NCBI GenBank assembly: GCA_900469955.1
Contig: UBYX01000020.1
Coordinates: 124,001-188,000 of the forward strand
DNA length: 64,000 nt
Direction: 5' to 3'
Source: Hyphomicrobiales bacterium
Lineage (GTDB): Bacteria > Pseudomonadota > Alphaproteobacteria > Rhizobiales > Rhizobiaceae
Each line of letters opens with the position of its first letter. The stretch's first letter is position 1. The notes beneath the pieces were generated by a model that did no database searches, was not told the origin of the DNA, and worked only from the letters and a program-made list of their open reading frames with translations. Positions 5,412-14,202 of the stretch are shown here, in pieces. The translations under genes and the position numbers were made by a program.

Positions 5412-7986
5412 TCTGGGACAGTGCCCAAAGCGTATCCGCGCTGACGCCGCCCGAACCGCCGCCAAGAATGGTCGCAGCCGACGCTGAAGCCGACGAGTCG
5501 TTTTCTATGTCGTACATGACCGTGAAGCGCTTGATCAGCTTGTCGAGCTTTTCCGGATCCGCCAGGTCTTTCAGCTCGAGTTTCCGCTCGATCAGCTTTG
5601 CCTGCTGATCGACCTCCATACTGCCGATCTCGGAAGGCAGGCTGAAGGTGATACGGAAGAATTCCATCAGCGCCTCGTCGCCGAGGATCACGTAAGGATC
5701 GGTGATGGTGTCGGCCATACGCTGGAAATAGAGCGCCAGGCGGACGCCGGCGTTTTCCTCGCCCTGCTGCGTCTCCAGAAGCTGCCGCACATAGAGGCTC
5801 TGCGTTGCCGCGACTTCACCGCCGTTCTGTGCCCGTCCGGCCGAGCTGCGATCAACATCGCCTTTCGCATCGAAATTGAAGGTGCCGACGATCTGGGCCA
5901 GCCGTTTGTCCGGCTGGCTGTTGACGAAGCTTTTCGGATCGCTGAGATCGGAATTGAATGCCTGCTTAAGGACGTCATTGGTGATCGTCGCGGGATCGAT
6001 GCCCTTGGAGATGAGAAGGATATCCAGGAGCTTGCGGTCGGCGAGCAGCTCATCGCGGCTGTCGATGCGCTGCATCGTATCCGTGTAATACTTGGCTTCT
6101 TCCTGGGCCTTCTTCTTGACGACGTCCAGCTCGTCGCCTTCCAGAAAGCGGGTCTGTCGCAGGATGTAGTCCTTGGCCACGTTGGTGATCGCCGAATTCG
6201 ACTGGGCCAGAACGGGCGCTGTGACCTCACCATCCTTGGTGAAATTGAACAGTTTGGCGAGCGTGAGGAAGCGTTCATCCTTGAGCTTGTAGATGTAGCT
6301 CTCCGGATCTGAGAGATCGCTCTTGAGCGCGTTTTTCACGGTCAGTTTTGAAACCGATGAGGGATCCAGGCCGACTGCCTTCAGCGCGAAGTCGTAGCTC
6401 GTCTCGGCATCCTTGCTCAGAAAGTCGCCGAGGGTTTTGACGGCAGCCAGATCCAGTTTGTAGAACCTGACGGCCTTCTCGTATTCGTCTTCCTGCTTGT
6501 CGTCCCACCGGCTCATGTAATTGTCGCGGGTGCGGTTGGTCTGCAGGCTCGTCTGCGCCTCACCGGCTACGACCGTTCCGTCCGTCTTGAAGTTGAAGGC
6601 TTTGGCCAGTTCCAGATATTGCGGGTTGCTGGCACCGAATTTGTTCGCATAGCTGTTGGGATCGTTCAGATCGCTCGTGAGGATCTGCTCGATGGTGGAT
6701 TTGACCACGGTCACCTTGTCGAGATTAAAAGCGACCTTGATGTATTTCATAAGGCGGTCATCGCTCGTGAGATCGGTGACGTTCGTTGCGGTCGCGATTG
6801 TCTCTTCGAACAGTTGCTGATTGAACATGGCTTCGGCATGAGTGACGCGCGTCTGCTTGTTGAAGAAGCCAGCTACGATTTCCTCGAGCTTGTCGTCAGT
6901 CACCGCCCCGCCCGCAGGCACCGTGCCGTCGGCATTGAAACTAAAATCCTCGGCCAGCGCCTTCATGACTTCGAGATAGGCTGTATCGTCCTTTACCGCG
7001 TTCATGATTTCCGCGAGTTCCAGGCGCCGTTGGTCGGTTTGGTCGAGAGGCACCAGGCGTCCGTTCAGTTCGTTGAGCCGGGGCTGCTGCACATTGAGCT
7101 TCCCCTGGTCCGTCTGAAGAAGCTGCTCCGTTTGCGTCAGCTGCGTTTGAAGGGTGGTGATCTGCGGTTGGATGACCGCAGGGTCCCCGCCATTTGCCAA
7201 CTCCTGCTGTTTGGCCGCGATCTGGGTTTGAAGGTCGGTTTTTCTTTGCTCGCCAAGCGTGATCGAGTTCTGCAACTGCGGGACGGTTGCGGCGAGGCTC
7301 TTTCGCTCGACCAGTTCGGCGTCTTCGGTCTTGGCGTCGTCATACTGGTTGAGAGAGTTGCCATAGGCGGTATTGTAATAGCTGGTCGGATCAGCCGGAT
7401 CGCTGGTCAGCACGCCTCGGATGGCCTCGTAGTTGTAGTACTTCGCATCGATCCCATAGGCCGTGAACAGATAGTTGCGCAGGCGGTCATTGCGGAGGAA
7501 TTGATCGACGTTCTTGATATTGCCGGTTTCACTCAGCATCGCCCGGAAGTACCGGGTGTCGTCCTCGATCCTGTCTTCCTGGGCAGCGATCGTCTGGTCG
7601 TAGGTTTCGAAAAGCTCCTCCATCTGGCCATCCGACTGGGCCACGGCCGTGTCCGACGCGGACGAAGCGAAATTGAAGGATGCGGCGAAATTCTTGTAGC
7701 GATCATCCGTCAGGCGGTTTGCGAAGCTGTTTTCGTCGCCAAGATCGCTTTCCAGCACCTGCTTCATGAAGGCCTTGGCATAAATCATCTCGTCAAGGCC
7801 GTGGGCCGTCATCGCATAGGAATAGAGCCGGTAGTTATCCAGGAACTCGTCGACGGTTTTCACCTTGCCGATATTGTCCTGGTAGTACTTGGTATCGTTG
7901 GCGACCGTCGTCTGCCCGGAAATCTGCTTCAGGCTCTTCAGGATATCGCGATTGACGAGATCGAAGGTGAGATAGGTCGATACCAT
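5398..7986 (-). CDS. Giant DUF1217 protein with several repeat units and a coiled coil
   Basis: 862 residues from MVSTYLTF, the usual start of rhizobial DUF1217 proteins; a TTG 36 bases upstream is possible but less likely. The DUF1217 unit recurs about five times. Each unit has a YY-x-D/E-N helix, a 'vdeFL-x-n-Y/R-LL' segment, then an 'AFgid' helix, then 'LxSDLxDPxSY-x-n' and 'R-y-x-x-LAkaFNF'. About residues 230-320 are Gln-rich and heptad-like (LQTQIAAKQQEL, LQTQLTQTEQLLQ), a predicted coiled coil between repeats. DUF1217 proteins are known near flagellar genes in rhizobia and are linked to flagellar function. No flagellar gene is in this window, so the role here is open. No signal peptide or membrane segment is visible. 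Confidence 0.88.
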   Translation of the reverse strand: MVSTYLTFDLVNRDILKSLKQISGQTTVANDTKYYQDNIGKVKTVDEFLDNYRLYSYAMTAHGLDEMIYAKAFMKQVLESDLGDENSFANRLTDDRYKNFAASFNFASSASDTAVAQSDGQMEELFETYDQTIAAQEDRIEDDTRYFRAMLSETGNIKNVDQFLRNDRLRNYLFTAYGIDAKYYNYEAIRGVLTSDPADPTSYYNTAYGNSLNQYDDAKTEDAELVERKSLAATVPQLQNSITLGEQRKTDLQTQIAAKQQELANGGDPAVIQPQITTLQTQLTQTEQLLQTDQGKLNVQQPRLNELNGRLVPLDQTDQRRLELAEIMNAVKDDTAYLEVMKALAEDFSFNADGTVPAGGAVTDDKLEEIVAGFFNKQTRVTHAEAMFNQQLFEETIATATNVTDLTSDDRLMKYIKVAFNLDKVTVVKSTIEQILTSDLNDPNSYANKFGASNPQYLELAKAFNFKTDGTVVAGEAQTSLQTNRTRDNYMSRWDDKQEDEYEKAVRFYKLDLAAVKTLGDFLSKDAETSYDFALKAVGLDPSSVSKLTVKNALKSDLSDPESYIYKLKDERFLTLAKLFNFTKDGEVTAPVLAQSNSAITNVAKDYILRQTRFLEGDELDVVKKKAQEEAKYYTDTMQRIDSRDELLADRKLLDILLISKGIDPATITNDVLKQAFNSDLSDPKSFVNSQPDKRLAQIVGTFNFDAKGDVDRSSAGRAQNGGEVAATQSLYVRQLLETQQGEENAGVRLALYFQRMADTITDPYVILGDEALMEFFRITFSLPSEIGSMEVDQQAKLIERKLELKDLADPEKLDKLIKRFTVMYDIENDSSASASAATILGGGSGGVSADTLWALSQIRMG

Positions 7987-7992
7987 GGGCTG

Positions 7993-8049
7993 GCCCCGCA
8001 AGTCGGAATGATGCTGGTGCAATCATCCCCGACTTGCCTTGCACGGGGC
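7993..8049 (-). other. Long hairpin in the leader of the DUF1217 gene
   Basis: In the minus-strand RNA, GCAAGTCGG with GATGAT pairs with ATCAT and CCGACTTGC around a TGCACCAGC loop. GCCCC on the outer 5' arm can extend the pairing with GGGGC on the 3' arm. The 3' arm ends only a few bases before the ATG at 7986 and includes the only G-rich stretch there, so it may mask the ribosome binding site. Confidence 0.5.
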
Positions 8050-8280
8050 TTTTCCCTCACCGGCTCGCTTCTTGTCCCGCCTCCGCACAGGTTTTTGCGA
8101 TTCACGTTCCGGAAACCCAAAAGGGTTCGTTTTCGCTAACCATCAAGTCAGGCAAACCTTCTTTAACCGCAATTTTTAAGCAGTCTCGAACATGCTCGCC
8201 CTATGCTCTGGCTATCAGAGGACAAAAGTCCCGTGGAGAAACCGGTAACGGCTCTCAGGTAAAACAAGGGTAGCATATCG

Positions 8281-8847
8281 ATGAACAATACCGTTCTGAA
8301 GCCCGTTTGGGCAGGGTCGACATTGAGGCTCGATCCGTCTCGTTTCCCGCAGCAGGTTACCTATGCGCTGCGCGAGGCATCAGGAGATGTCACCATCACC
8401 ATCGACAAGCGCGGTGCCGTTCTCCGCAAGATACTTCCGTCCAGCGGCCTGCCGCTGTCCGTCGCACTTCCCGCCCGGGCCTTCAAGGGTGTGGCCGCCC
8501 GGGCCATCGATCATGGCGACGGGGAAGTGACCGTCACCCTGGAACTGCACCATGAAGACCCGGATCTCTGCATCCCCCTTCTGGTCGCCCACGATCTCTG
8601 CGACATCGCCGCCGACTGGCGGAGCTGGGCGAATGCCTTTCGGATCCCCATGCTGATGGTGGAAGCCGACGGCGTTGCCCGACCGTTGGAAACCCATCTC
8701 GGTGAGGTTCGATCCGAGGGAGCCAAGCAGCGCCGCCGCCATTCTTACTTCGCAGCCCGCCGGCCGCGCTTCCTGGTGCGCAGAACCACCGGCAGCCTGG
8801 GAATCTCGATGAAAATCGAAGGCAAGGAAATTATCGCGCGCCGCTAG
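8281..8847 (+). CDS. DUF6101 family protein
   Basis: 188 residues, no signal peptide or membrane segment. It matches the conserved alphaproteobacterial family DUF6101: an N-terminal beta-rich domain (WAGSTLRLDPSRFPQQVTY, then ITIDKRGAVLRK), a middle part with FKGVAARAI and LELHHEDP, and an Arg-rich C-terminus (RRRHSYFAARRPRFLVRR). Function is unknown. The gene lies convergent to ubiA, and the two share a strong bidirectional terminator. The Arg-rich end could bind nucleic acid or membrane, but that is speculation. Confidence 0.75.
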   Translation: MNNTVLKPVWAGSTLRLDPSRFPQQVTYALREASGDVTITIDKRGAVLRKILPSSGLPLSVALPARAFKGVAARAIDHGDGEVTVTLELHHEDPDLCIPLLVAHDLCDIAADWRSWANAFRIPMLMVEADGVARPLETHLGEVRSEGAKQRRRHSYFAARRPRFLVRRTTGSLGISMKIEGKEIIARR

Positions 8848-8888
8848 GGCTTTGTTTGTCCCTTTGTCCACCGCTTCTCGCGATAACG

Positions 8889-8921
8889 AAGAAGCCCGAT
8901 CCTCAGCCGATCGGGCTTCTT
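8889..8921. terminator. Bidirectional intrinsic terminator
   Basis: A perfect 13-bp stem (AAGAAGCCCGATC / GATCGGGCTTCTT) with a 7-base loop lies between the convergent DUF6101 and ubiA genes. The plus strand ends in CTTCTTGCTTTT and the minus strand in CTTCTTCG, so it can serve both. Confidence 0.85.
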
Positions 8922-8930
8922 GCTTTTGAG

Positions 8931-9881
8931 CTATGCGATTATGGACAGGGTAAGCCCCGTAAACAGGATCGCACCGACGCGGGTGTTGAACTTGAAGAGC
9001 CTCAGGCACTGGTCGGCATTCTCGATATCGAGGATTACGACCTGCCAGGCGAACATCACGGCCGCCGCCAGAAGGCCGGCATAGGCGAAAAATCCAACGC
9101 CGGCGGCGGCGAAAGCAAACAGCAGGAAGACGAGGGTCAGCCCGTAAAGGCCAACGAGCCAAGCCCTGGTATCCTCGGCAAAAAGGCGAGCCGTCGAGCG
9201 CACCCCGATCAGTTCGTCGTCCTCCTTGTCCTGGTGAGCGTAGATCGTGTCGTAACCGATCGTCCAGGCAATGGCGGCGAGGTAAAGCCAGATCGCTGCC
9301 CAGGAAAGGCTGCCGAAGACCGCGGCCCATCCCATCAATGCCCCCCATGAGAAGGCAAGACCCAGGAAGAATTGCGGCCAATCGGTAAACCGCTTGGCAA
9401 AAGGATAGATGGCGACGACCGTCAGCGACAGGATGCCGAGCCCGATCGTAAAGGAATTGAACTGGATCAGCACAAGAAGGCCGACCAGCGCCTGCACGGC
9501 CAGAAATGTCTTCGCCTCGAAACGGGACACGCGGCCGGACGGCAGAGGCCGCGAACGGGTGCGCGCCACTTCCATGTCGATGTCGTGGTCGACGAGGTCG
9601 TTATATGTGCAGCCGGCACCGCGCATCGCAACGGCGCCGACGAAAAACAGAATCAGGTGAAAGAGGAAAAGCCCTACTGAAAATAGGTCCTCATTCCGTG
9701 CCGCGTTGGCGGCGAGCGCTGCCGACCAGAAACAAGGCCACATCAGGAGTTGCCAGCCGATCGGGCGGTCCCAGCGGGCAAGCTGCGCATAGGGCCAGGC
9801 CGATCGCGGCAGAACGCGATAGACCCAGTTATCCGAAGGGGCGTCGGCCACGCGGCCGCTGAAATTGTCGGCGTTCGTCAT
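8931..9881 (-). CDS. ubiA: 4-hydroxybenzoate polyprenyltransferase
   Basis: 316 residues, integral inner-membrane prenyltransferase with about eight or nine hydrophobic helices. It joins the polyprenyl chain to 4-hydroxybenzoate, the committed step of ubiquinone synthesis. The first Asp-rich motif is NDLVDHDID (NDxxDxxxD) and the second is DTIYAHQDKEDD; both bind Mg-diphosphate. Length and the GWQLLMWPC region are normal for UbiA. The polyprenyl diphosphate would come from IspB, encoded at 27981. The gene stands alone between cfa (66 bases upstream, same strand) and the shared terminator. Confidence 0.94.
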   Translation of the reverse strand: MTNADNFSGRVADAPSDNWVYRVLPRSAWPYAQLARWDRPIGWQLLMWPCFWSAALAANAARNEDLFSVGLFLFHLILFFVGAVAMRGAGCTYNDLVDHDIDMEVARTRSRPLPSGRVSRFEAKTFLAVQALVGLLVLIQFNSFTIGLGILSLTVVAIYPFAKRFTDWPQFFLGLAFSWGALMGWAAVFGSLSWAAIWLYLAAIAWTIGYDTIYAHQDKEDDELIGVRSTARLFAEDTRAWLVGLYGLTLVFLLFAFAAAGVGFFAYAGLLAAAVMFAWQVVILDIENADQCLRLFKFNTRVGAILFTGLTLSIIA

Positions 9882-9946
9882 GGTCGAGGTTCTAGCTCCC
9901 GACCATGACGACGGTCAAGCAGCCCCGGACCCGCTGCCTGTTTCAC

Positions 9947-11200
9947 CTAACCCGCAATCTGGTCCAGCGGCATGCGGCTCTCTTCGAAAGCCTTCAGCTC
10001 CGCCTCGCGTTCCTGGATGTAGTTGCGGTTGTCGGGAACCGCCGTACGCTTTTTGACGATCTGCATCTGGAAGATGAAGAAGTTCTCGTGTGTGAAGGCC
10101 ATTTCCGACGCGGCGAGGTAGAATTCCCACATCCTCACGAAACGCTCGTCATAAAGGGCAGCGGCTTCCGCTTTGTGGGCCATGAAGCGCTCGCGCCAGT
10201 GGCGGAGCGTGTAAGCATAATGCATCGGCAAGATTTCGATGTCGGAGACCAGCAGGCCCGCCTTTTCGACCGCCGGCATGACTTCGGCGATAGAGGGAAT
10301 ATAGCCGCCCGGAAAGATATATTTCTCGATCCACGGGTTGTTGATCAGTGCCGGATTGGGCTGGCCGATCGAGTGCAACACCATGACGCCGTCATCGGCC
10401 AGCACGTCGTTCACCTTGTTGAAGAACTTGCGGTAGTTCAGCCGACCCACATGTTCGAACATGCCGACCGAGACGATACGGTCATATTTGCGCGGCGGCA
10501 TGTAATAATAGTCCTGCAATTCGAACCGGACGCTGCCCGCGAGGCCACGCCTGGCCGCGCGTTCCCGCGATACCTTGAGCTGCTCCTCGCTGAGTGTGAT
10601 CCCGGTTACGTCGACGCCACAGAACTCGGAGAGGTACATGGCCATACCGCCCCAGCCGGAGCCGATCTCCAGCGCCCGCTGGCCCGGTTCCGCGCGCAGC
10701 TTCGCCACGATGTGGCGTTTCTTGGCGATCTGGGCGTCGTCGAGAGAAATCCCGGGCGGGTTGAAATAGGCACAGGAATACTGCCAGTCCTCGTCCAGAA
10801 ACAGCGAAAAGAGCTTGGCATTGAGATCGTAGTGGTGGGCGACATTGTGCCGGTTGTGGTTGATCGGCACACGGTTGCGAAACTGCGCAATCGCGATCCG
10901 CATCAGGGAGCGCAGCAGGATGCCGAAGGTCAGGCCTTCCTTCAGGGTGTTGTCCTTGACGAGCGCGAGGAACTCGTAGATGTCGCCTTCCTCGACGAGA
11001 AGCCGGCCATCCATGTAGAGTTCTCCGAGCTTCAGCTGCGGGTCGGTGACCAGATCCCGTTCGGCTGCCTCGTCGGTGAACCGGATCGTGACAGAGCGCC
11101 CCCCTCCTCCACCATATCGTTGCTCGCCACCGGAGCCTTTGACGACAAGCGTGCCTGTCCTGATGATCTTGCTGAAGAGATTGTGAAGGGACGAGGCCAT
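9947..11200 (-). CDS. cfa: Cyclopropane-fatty-acyl-phospholipid synthase
   Basis: 417 residues. It transfers a methylene unit from S-adenosylmethionine to cis double bonds of membrane lipid acyl chains. The SAM-binding motif is LEIGSGWGGMAMYLSEF, followed by VTGITLSEEQL and the active-site segment FEHVGRLNYRKFF. The N-terminal domain (about 1-110) is the non-catalytic lipid-binding part, and the C-terminal helix carries FxxQMQI and a basic tail. The length is slightly above E. coli Cfa (382). CFA synthesis usually rises in stationary phase and acid stress; no specific promoter was identified in the AT-rich 5' region 11201-11290. Confidence 0.93.
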   Translation of the reverse strand: MASSLHNLFSKIIRTGTLVVKGSGGEQRYGGGGGRSVTIRFTDEAAERDLVTDPQLKLGELYMDGRLLVEEGDIYEFLALVKDNTLKEGLTFGILLRSLMRIAIAQFRNRVPINHNRHNVAHHYDLNAKLFSLFLDEDWQYSCAYFNPPGISLDDAQIAKKRHIVAKLRAEPGQRALEIGSGWGGMAMYLSEFCGVDVTGITLSEEQLKVSRERAARRGLAGSVRFELQDYYYMPPRKYDRIVSVGMFEHVGRLNYRKFFNKVNDVLADDGVMVLHSIGQPNPALINNPWIEKYIFPGGYIPSIAEVMPAVEKAGLLVSDIEILPMHYAYTLRHWRERFMAHKAEAAALYDERFVRMWEFYLAASEMAFTHENFFIFQMQIVKKRTAVPDNRNYIQEREAELKAFEESRMPLDQIAG

Positions 11201-11293
11201 AGACTCACCTCCGTAGATACTAAGCCTGCCTTACTAACTCAAAATCTAGTGGTTTATTTCTGACTTGCAAGCGTATTTCAGACATGAAAATGA

Positions 11294-11330
11294 CATAAAA
11301 AAACAGGCCGTCAAACTTGTTGACGGCCTG
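11294..11330 (-). terminator. Intrinsic terminator of tex
   Basis: CAGGCCGTCAA and TTGACGGCCTG pair perfectly (11 bp, 5-base loop) and are followed on the minus strand by TTTTTTTATGTCA. It lies 30 bases after the tex stop. Confidence 0.88.
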
Positions 11331-11359
11331 AACCTTGCTGGAAGATATCGCCCGGAACC

Positions 11360-13657
11360 CTATTTACGCTTCAGCGCTTCGGCGAAAGCTGCGCCGAAAG
11401 CCCCTTGTGAGGAAGGCTTTTCGGTCTTCGCGAACTTGGGGTTGGCAGACCTCTCCCGAGCATCGCCGCGTGAGGCCGGGGCCGCCTCGCCGCCGTCCTT
11501 GCGCATGGTCAGGCCAATGCGTTTGCGCTTGACGTCGACCTCGACCACACGAACCTTCACGACATCGCCGGCCTTGACCACCTCATGCGGATCCTTCACG
11601 AAACGATCGGCGAGCTGGGAGACGTGCACCAGGCCATCCTGGTGCACGCCGATATCGACGAAGGCACCGAAGGCGGCGACGTTGGTAACCGTGCCTTCCA
11701 GCAGCATCCCGGGCTTCAGGTCGCCGATCTCATCGATACCTTCCGCAAAGGTCGCCGTCTTAAAGCCGGGACGAGGGTCGCGGCCCGGTTTTTCGAGTTC
11801 GGCGATGATATCCTTCACCGTCGGAAGCCCGAACTGCTCGTCGATGAACCTGCGCGGATCGAGACCTTTGAGCGTTGCGCTGTCGCCCATCAGGCTTCGC
11901 AGATCGCGGCCACAGGCGGCGACGATTTTCTTGGCGACGCCATAGGCTTCCGGGTGGACGGCCGAGGCATCCAGCGGCTCCTTGCCGTTCGGGATGCGCA
12001 GGAAGCCAGCCGCCTGCTCGAAGGTCCGGTTGCCGAGCCGGGCGACCTTGAGAAGCTCCCTGCGACTCGCGAACGCGCCATTCTGATCCCGGTGCAGGAC
12101 GATCGCTTCAGCGATCGACCGGCTGAGGCCGGCAACGCGTGAAAGCAGCGGAGCCGAGGCCGTATTGAGGTCAACGCCGACCGCATTCACCGCGTCTTCG
12201 ACGACCGCGTCCAGGGAGCGCGAAAGTTTCGTCTGGTCCACATCGTGCTGGTACTGGCCGACGCCGATCGATTTCGGCTCGATCTTGACGAGTTCGGCGA
12301 GCGGATCCTGGAGGCGCCGAGCGATGGAGACTGCACCGCGCAAGGATACGTCGAGGTTCGGGAATTCGGCCGAAGCGGCTTCCGAAGCGGAATAGACCGA
12401 TGCGCCCGCTTCCGAGACGATGACCTTCGTCGGCTTCGGAGCCGGCAGGTTGGCGAGCATATCGGCCACCAGCTTCTCCGTTTCGCGGCTGCCGGTGCCG
12501 TTGCCGATCGCGATCAATTCCACCTTGTGCTTGCGGACAAGGGAAGCAAGTTCGGCCTGGGTTCCGCGAACATCGTTCTTCGGCGGGAAAGGATAGACCG
12601 TCGTCGTTTCGAGCAGTTTACCGGTACCATCGACCACGGCCACCTTGACGCCGGTGCGGATGCCGGGATCGAGCCCCATCGTCGCGCGAGAACCGGCGGG
12701 AGCTGCAAGCAGCAGATCCTTCAGATTGCGGGCAAAGACATGGATGGCATCCTCCTCCGCGCGCTCGCGCAATTCCCGCATCAGGTCGAGCGACAGCGAT
12801 ACGGAGAGTTTGACGCGCCAAGTCCAGCCGGCGGCTTCCATCAGCCAGCGGTCCGCGGCGCCCCGGTCGCGGATGTCGAAAGCAAGCGCGATGATGCGTT
12901 GCGCCGGCTTCACCGGCGACGGATCGTCCTGATCCACCTCGATCGTCAGCGTCAGGAACTCCTCATTCCAGCCGCGCAGCATGGCAAGCGCACGATGGCC
13001 AGGCGCCGTCGCCCAGCGTTCCGAATGGTCAAAATAGTCGGAGAACTTGGCGCCGGCCTCTTGCTTGCCGTCGACCACCTTGGCCTTCAACGTCGCGCCG
13101 TTGCGCATATGCTGCCGCAGCTTTCCGAGCAGGTCCGCATTTTCCGAAATCGTTTCGGCTACGATGTCGCGCGCACCGTCGAGCGCCGTCTTAAGGTCCG
13201 GCACTTCGCCCGCGACGTAGGCTTCCGCCAGTTTTGCGGGATCGGCGGTCCGGTCGGCCCATATCGCGTCGGCGAGCGGCCTGAGACCTCGCTCGCGGGC
13301 AATCTCGGCGCGGGTGCGGCGCTTCGGCTTGTAGGGAAGATAGAGGTCTTCCAGTTCGGCCTTGGTCGCGGCCTTCGCAATCTTCCCGCCGAGCTCTTCC
13401 GTCATCTTGCCTTGAGAGGTGATCGATTCGATGATCGAAGCGCGGCGCGCTTCCAGTTCGCGCAGATAGACCAGGCGTTCGGAAAGCGTGCGGAGCTGCG
13501 AATCATCGAGCCCTCCAGTCACCTCCTTGCGGTATCGCGCGATGAAGGGCACGGTCGCGCCATCGTCGATCAACCCGATCGCAGCAGAGGCCTGCTCCGG
13601 ATGGGCGTTGATCTCCGCAGCGATCGCGGCGGCAAGAAATCGGATATCGGCGGCCAT
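11360..13657 (-). CDS. tex: Tex-family S1 RNA-binding transcription accessory protein
   Basis: 765 residues from the ATG at 13657, which has an ideal AAAGGGGAA site; an upstream in-frame extension is not supported. Domain order is that of Tex: N-terminal helical region ([17 protein letters not shown]), YqgF-like nuclease-fold domain ([17 protein letters not shown], about 320), helix-hairpin-helix domains ([21 protein letters not shown], about 500-560), and a C-terminal S1 domain ([32 protein letters not shown], quoted in parts). Tex is a conserved nucleic-acid-binding protein linked to transcription and rRNA quality control in bacteria. The Lys/Arg/Ala-rich tail after the S1 domain is common. 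Confidence 0.95.
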   Translation of the reverse strand: MAADIRFLAAAIAAEINAHPEQASAAIGLIDDGATVPFIARYRKEVTGGLDDSQLRTLSERLVYLRELEARRASIIESITSQGKMTEELGGKIAKAATKAELEDLYLPYKPKRRTRAEIARERGLRPLADAIWADRTADPAKLAEAYVAGEVPDLKTALDGARDIVAETISENADLLGKLRQHMRNGATLKAKVVDGKQEAGAKFSDYFDHSERWATAPGHRALAMLRGWNEEFLTLTIEVDQDDPSPVKPAQRIIALAFDIRDRGAADRWLMEAAGWTWRVKLSVSLSLDLMRELRERAEEDAIHVFARNLKDLLLAAPAGSRATMGLDPGIRTGVKVAVVDGTGKLLETTTVYPFPPKNDVRGTQAELASLVRKHKVELIAIGNGTGSRETEKLVADMLANLPAPKPTKVIVSEAGASVYSASEAASAEFPNLDVSLRGAVSIARRLQDPLAELVKIEPKSIGVGQYQHDVDQTKLSRSLDAVVEDAVNAVGVDLNTASAPLLSRVAGLSRSIAEAIVLHRDQNGAFASRRELLKVARLGNRTFEQAAGFLRIPNGKEPLDASAVHPEAYGVAKKIVAACGRDLRSLMGDSATLKGLDPRRFIDEQFGLPTVKDIIAELEKPGRDPRPGFKTATFAEGIDEIGDLKPGMLLEGTVTNVAAFGAFVDIGVHQDGLVHVSQLADRFVKDPHEVVKAGDVVKVRVVEVDVKRKRIGLTMRKDGGEAAPASRGDARERSANPKFAKTEKPSSQGAFGAAFAEALKRK

Positions 13658-13687
13658 GAACTTCCCCTTTGAAAACCGGAGGCGTGA

Positions 13688-13715
13688 CCATAGTGAAAGT
13701 TTGTGGCAAGGCAAC
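13688..13715 (-). promoter_or_regulatory. Possible tex promoter
   Basis: Minus-strand GTTGCC and CTATGG with a 16-base spacer lie 31 bases upstream of the tex start. The -35 is a fair and the -10 a reasonable match to the rhizobial consensus. Confidence 0.35.
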
Positions 13716-13880
13716 GTGGCCAACGACACGTCCACAATTTGCCCGGATGTGCCAAAGCGGAACGTGCATTGGAACACCGCTAACCATGGACCTGTGGAAA
13801 ATAACGAGGACTCTCTCACCCGCCGCAATCAGCACCTAAATTCCGCCCGCCGCATGATGCGGCCAGGAATGGAGGTATGA

Positions 13881-14090
13881 ATGCCCAGGAAAGCTGCCAG
13901 GGTGCTGGCGTTCGACACGGCGGTTGCGGATGAAGAGCTCGAAGCCGCCATTTCCTATCTCGACGAAAAACTCGCGAATGCGTCTTTAAGGGACGAGCCG
14001 GTGCCCTTCCTCGCGTACCGAAACAGGATGATCTTCCAGACGACATTGAACATCCGGCGCGGCACGGTATCGGCTCCGTCGCATCGCTAG
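13881..14090 (+). CDS. Small hypothetical protein (69 aa)
   Basis: ATG at 13881 preceded by GGAGGTATGA, a strong ribosome binding site. The 69-residue product is highly charged: an acidic amphipathic helix (VADEELEAAISYLDEKLANA, about 15-34) followed by a short basic part. It has no membrane segment and no family that I recognise. The ribosome binding site and the hairpin just downstream (14108-14139) support a real expressed gene; it is divergent from tex and upstream of purD. Confidence 0.6.
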   Translation: MPRKAARVLAFDTAVADEELEAAISYLDEKLANASLRDEPVPFLAYRNRMIFQTTLNIRRGTVSAPSHR

Positions 14091-14107
14091 GTTTGGTCGT
14101 AGCGGTC

Positions 14108-14139
14108 GGGCCACGGGATGATCGAGCATCTCGTGGCCC
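14108..14139 (+). terminator. Hairpin between the 69-aa gene and purD
   Basis: GGGCCACG and CGTGGCCC form a perfect 8-bp stem with a 16-base loop, 17 bases after the small gene's stop. No T-tract follows, so it is a weak or factor-assisted terminator. Confidence 0.45.
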
Positions 14140-14143
14140 GGCA

Positions 14144-14172
14144 CTTGACCTTTGCCGTCCCGCCCCTTAACC
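14144..14172 (+). promoter_or_regulatory. Possible purD promoter
   Basis: A perfect -35 CTTGAC is followed after 17 bases by TTAACC, a poor -10. The position, 31 bases before the purD ATG, fits. Confidence 0.35.
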
Positions 14173-14202
14173 GCCGGTCAGGTTAAAAAGCGAGGGCGAG
14201 AC

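Noticed and set aside
6619..8139. A 506-codon open frame on the plus strand opposite the DUF1217 gene
   Set aside because: It is antisense to a well-supported protein family, has no ribosome binding site of note, and its sequence shows the Arg/Leu/Val bias of a high-GC shadow frame.
8155..8185. Two TTAA elements upstream of the DUF6101 gene as a CtrA site
   Set aside because: The spacing is 9 instead of 7 bases and flanking bases do not fit.
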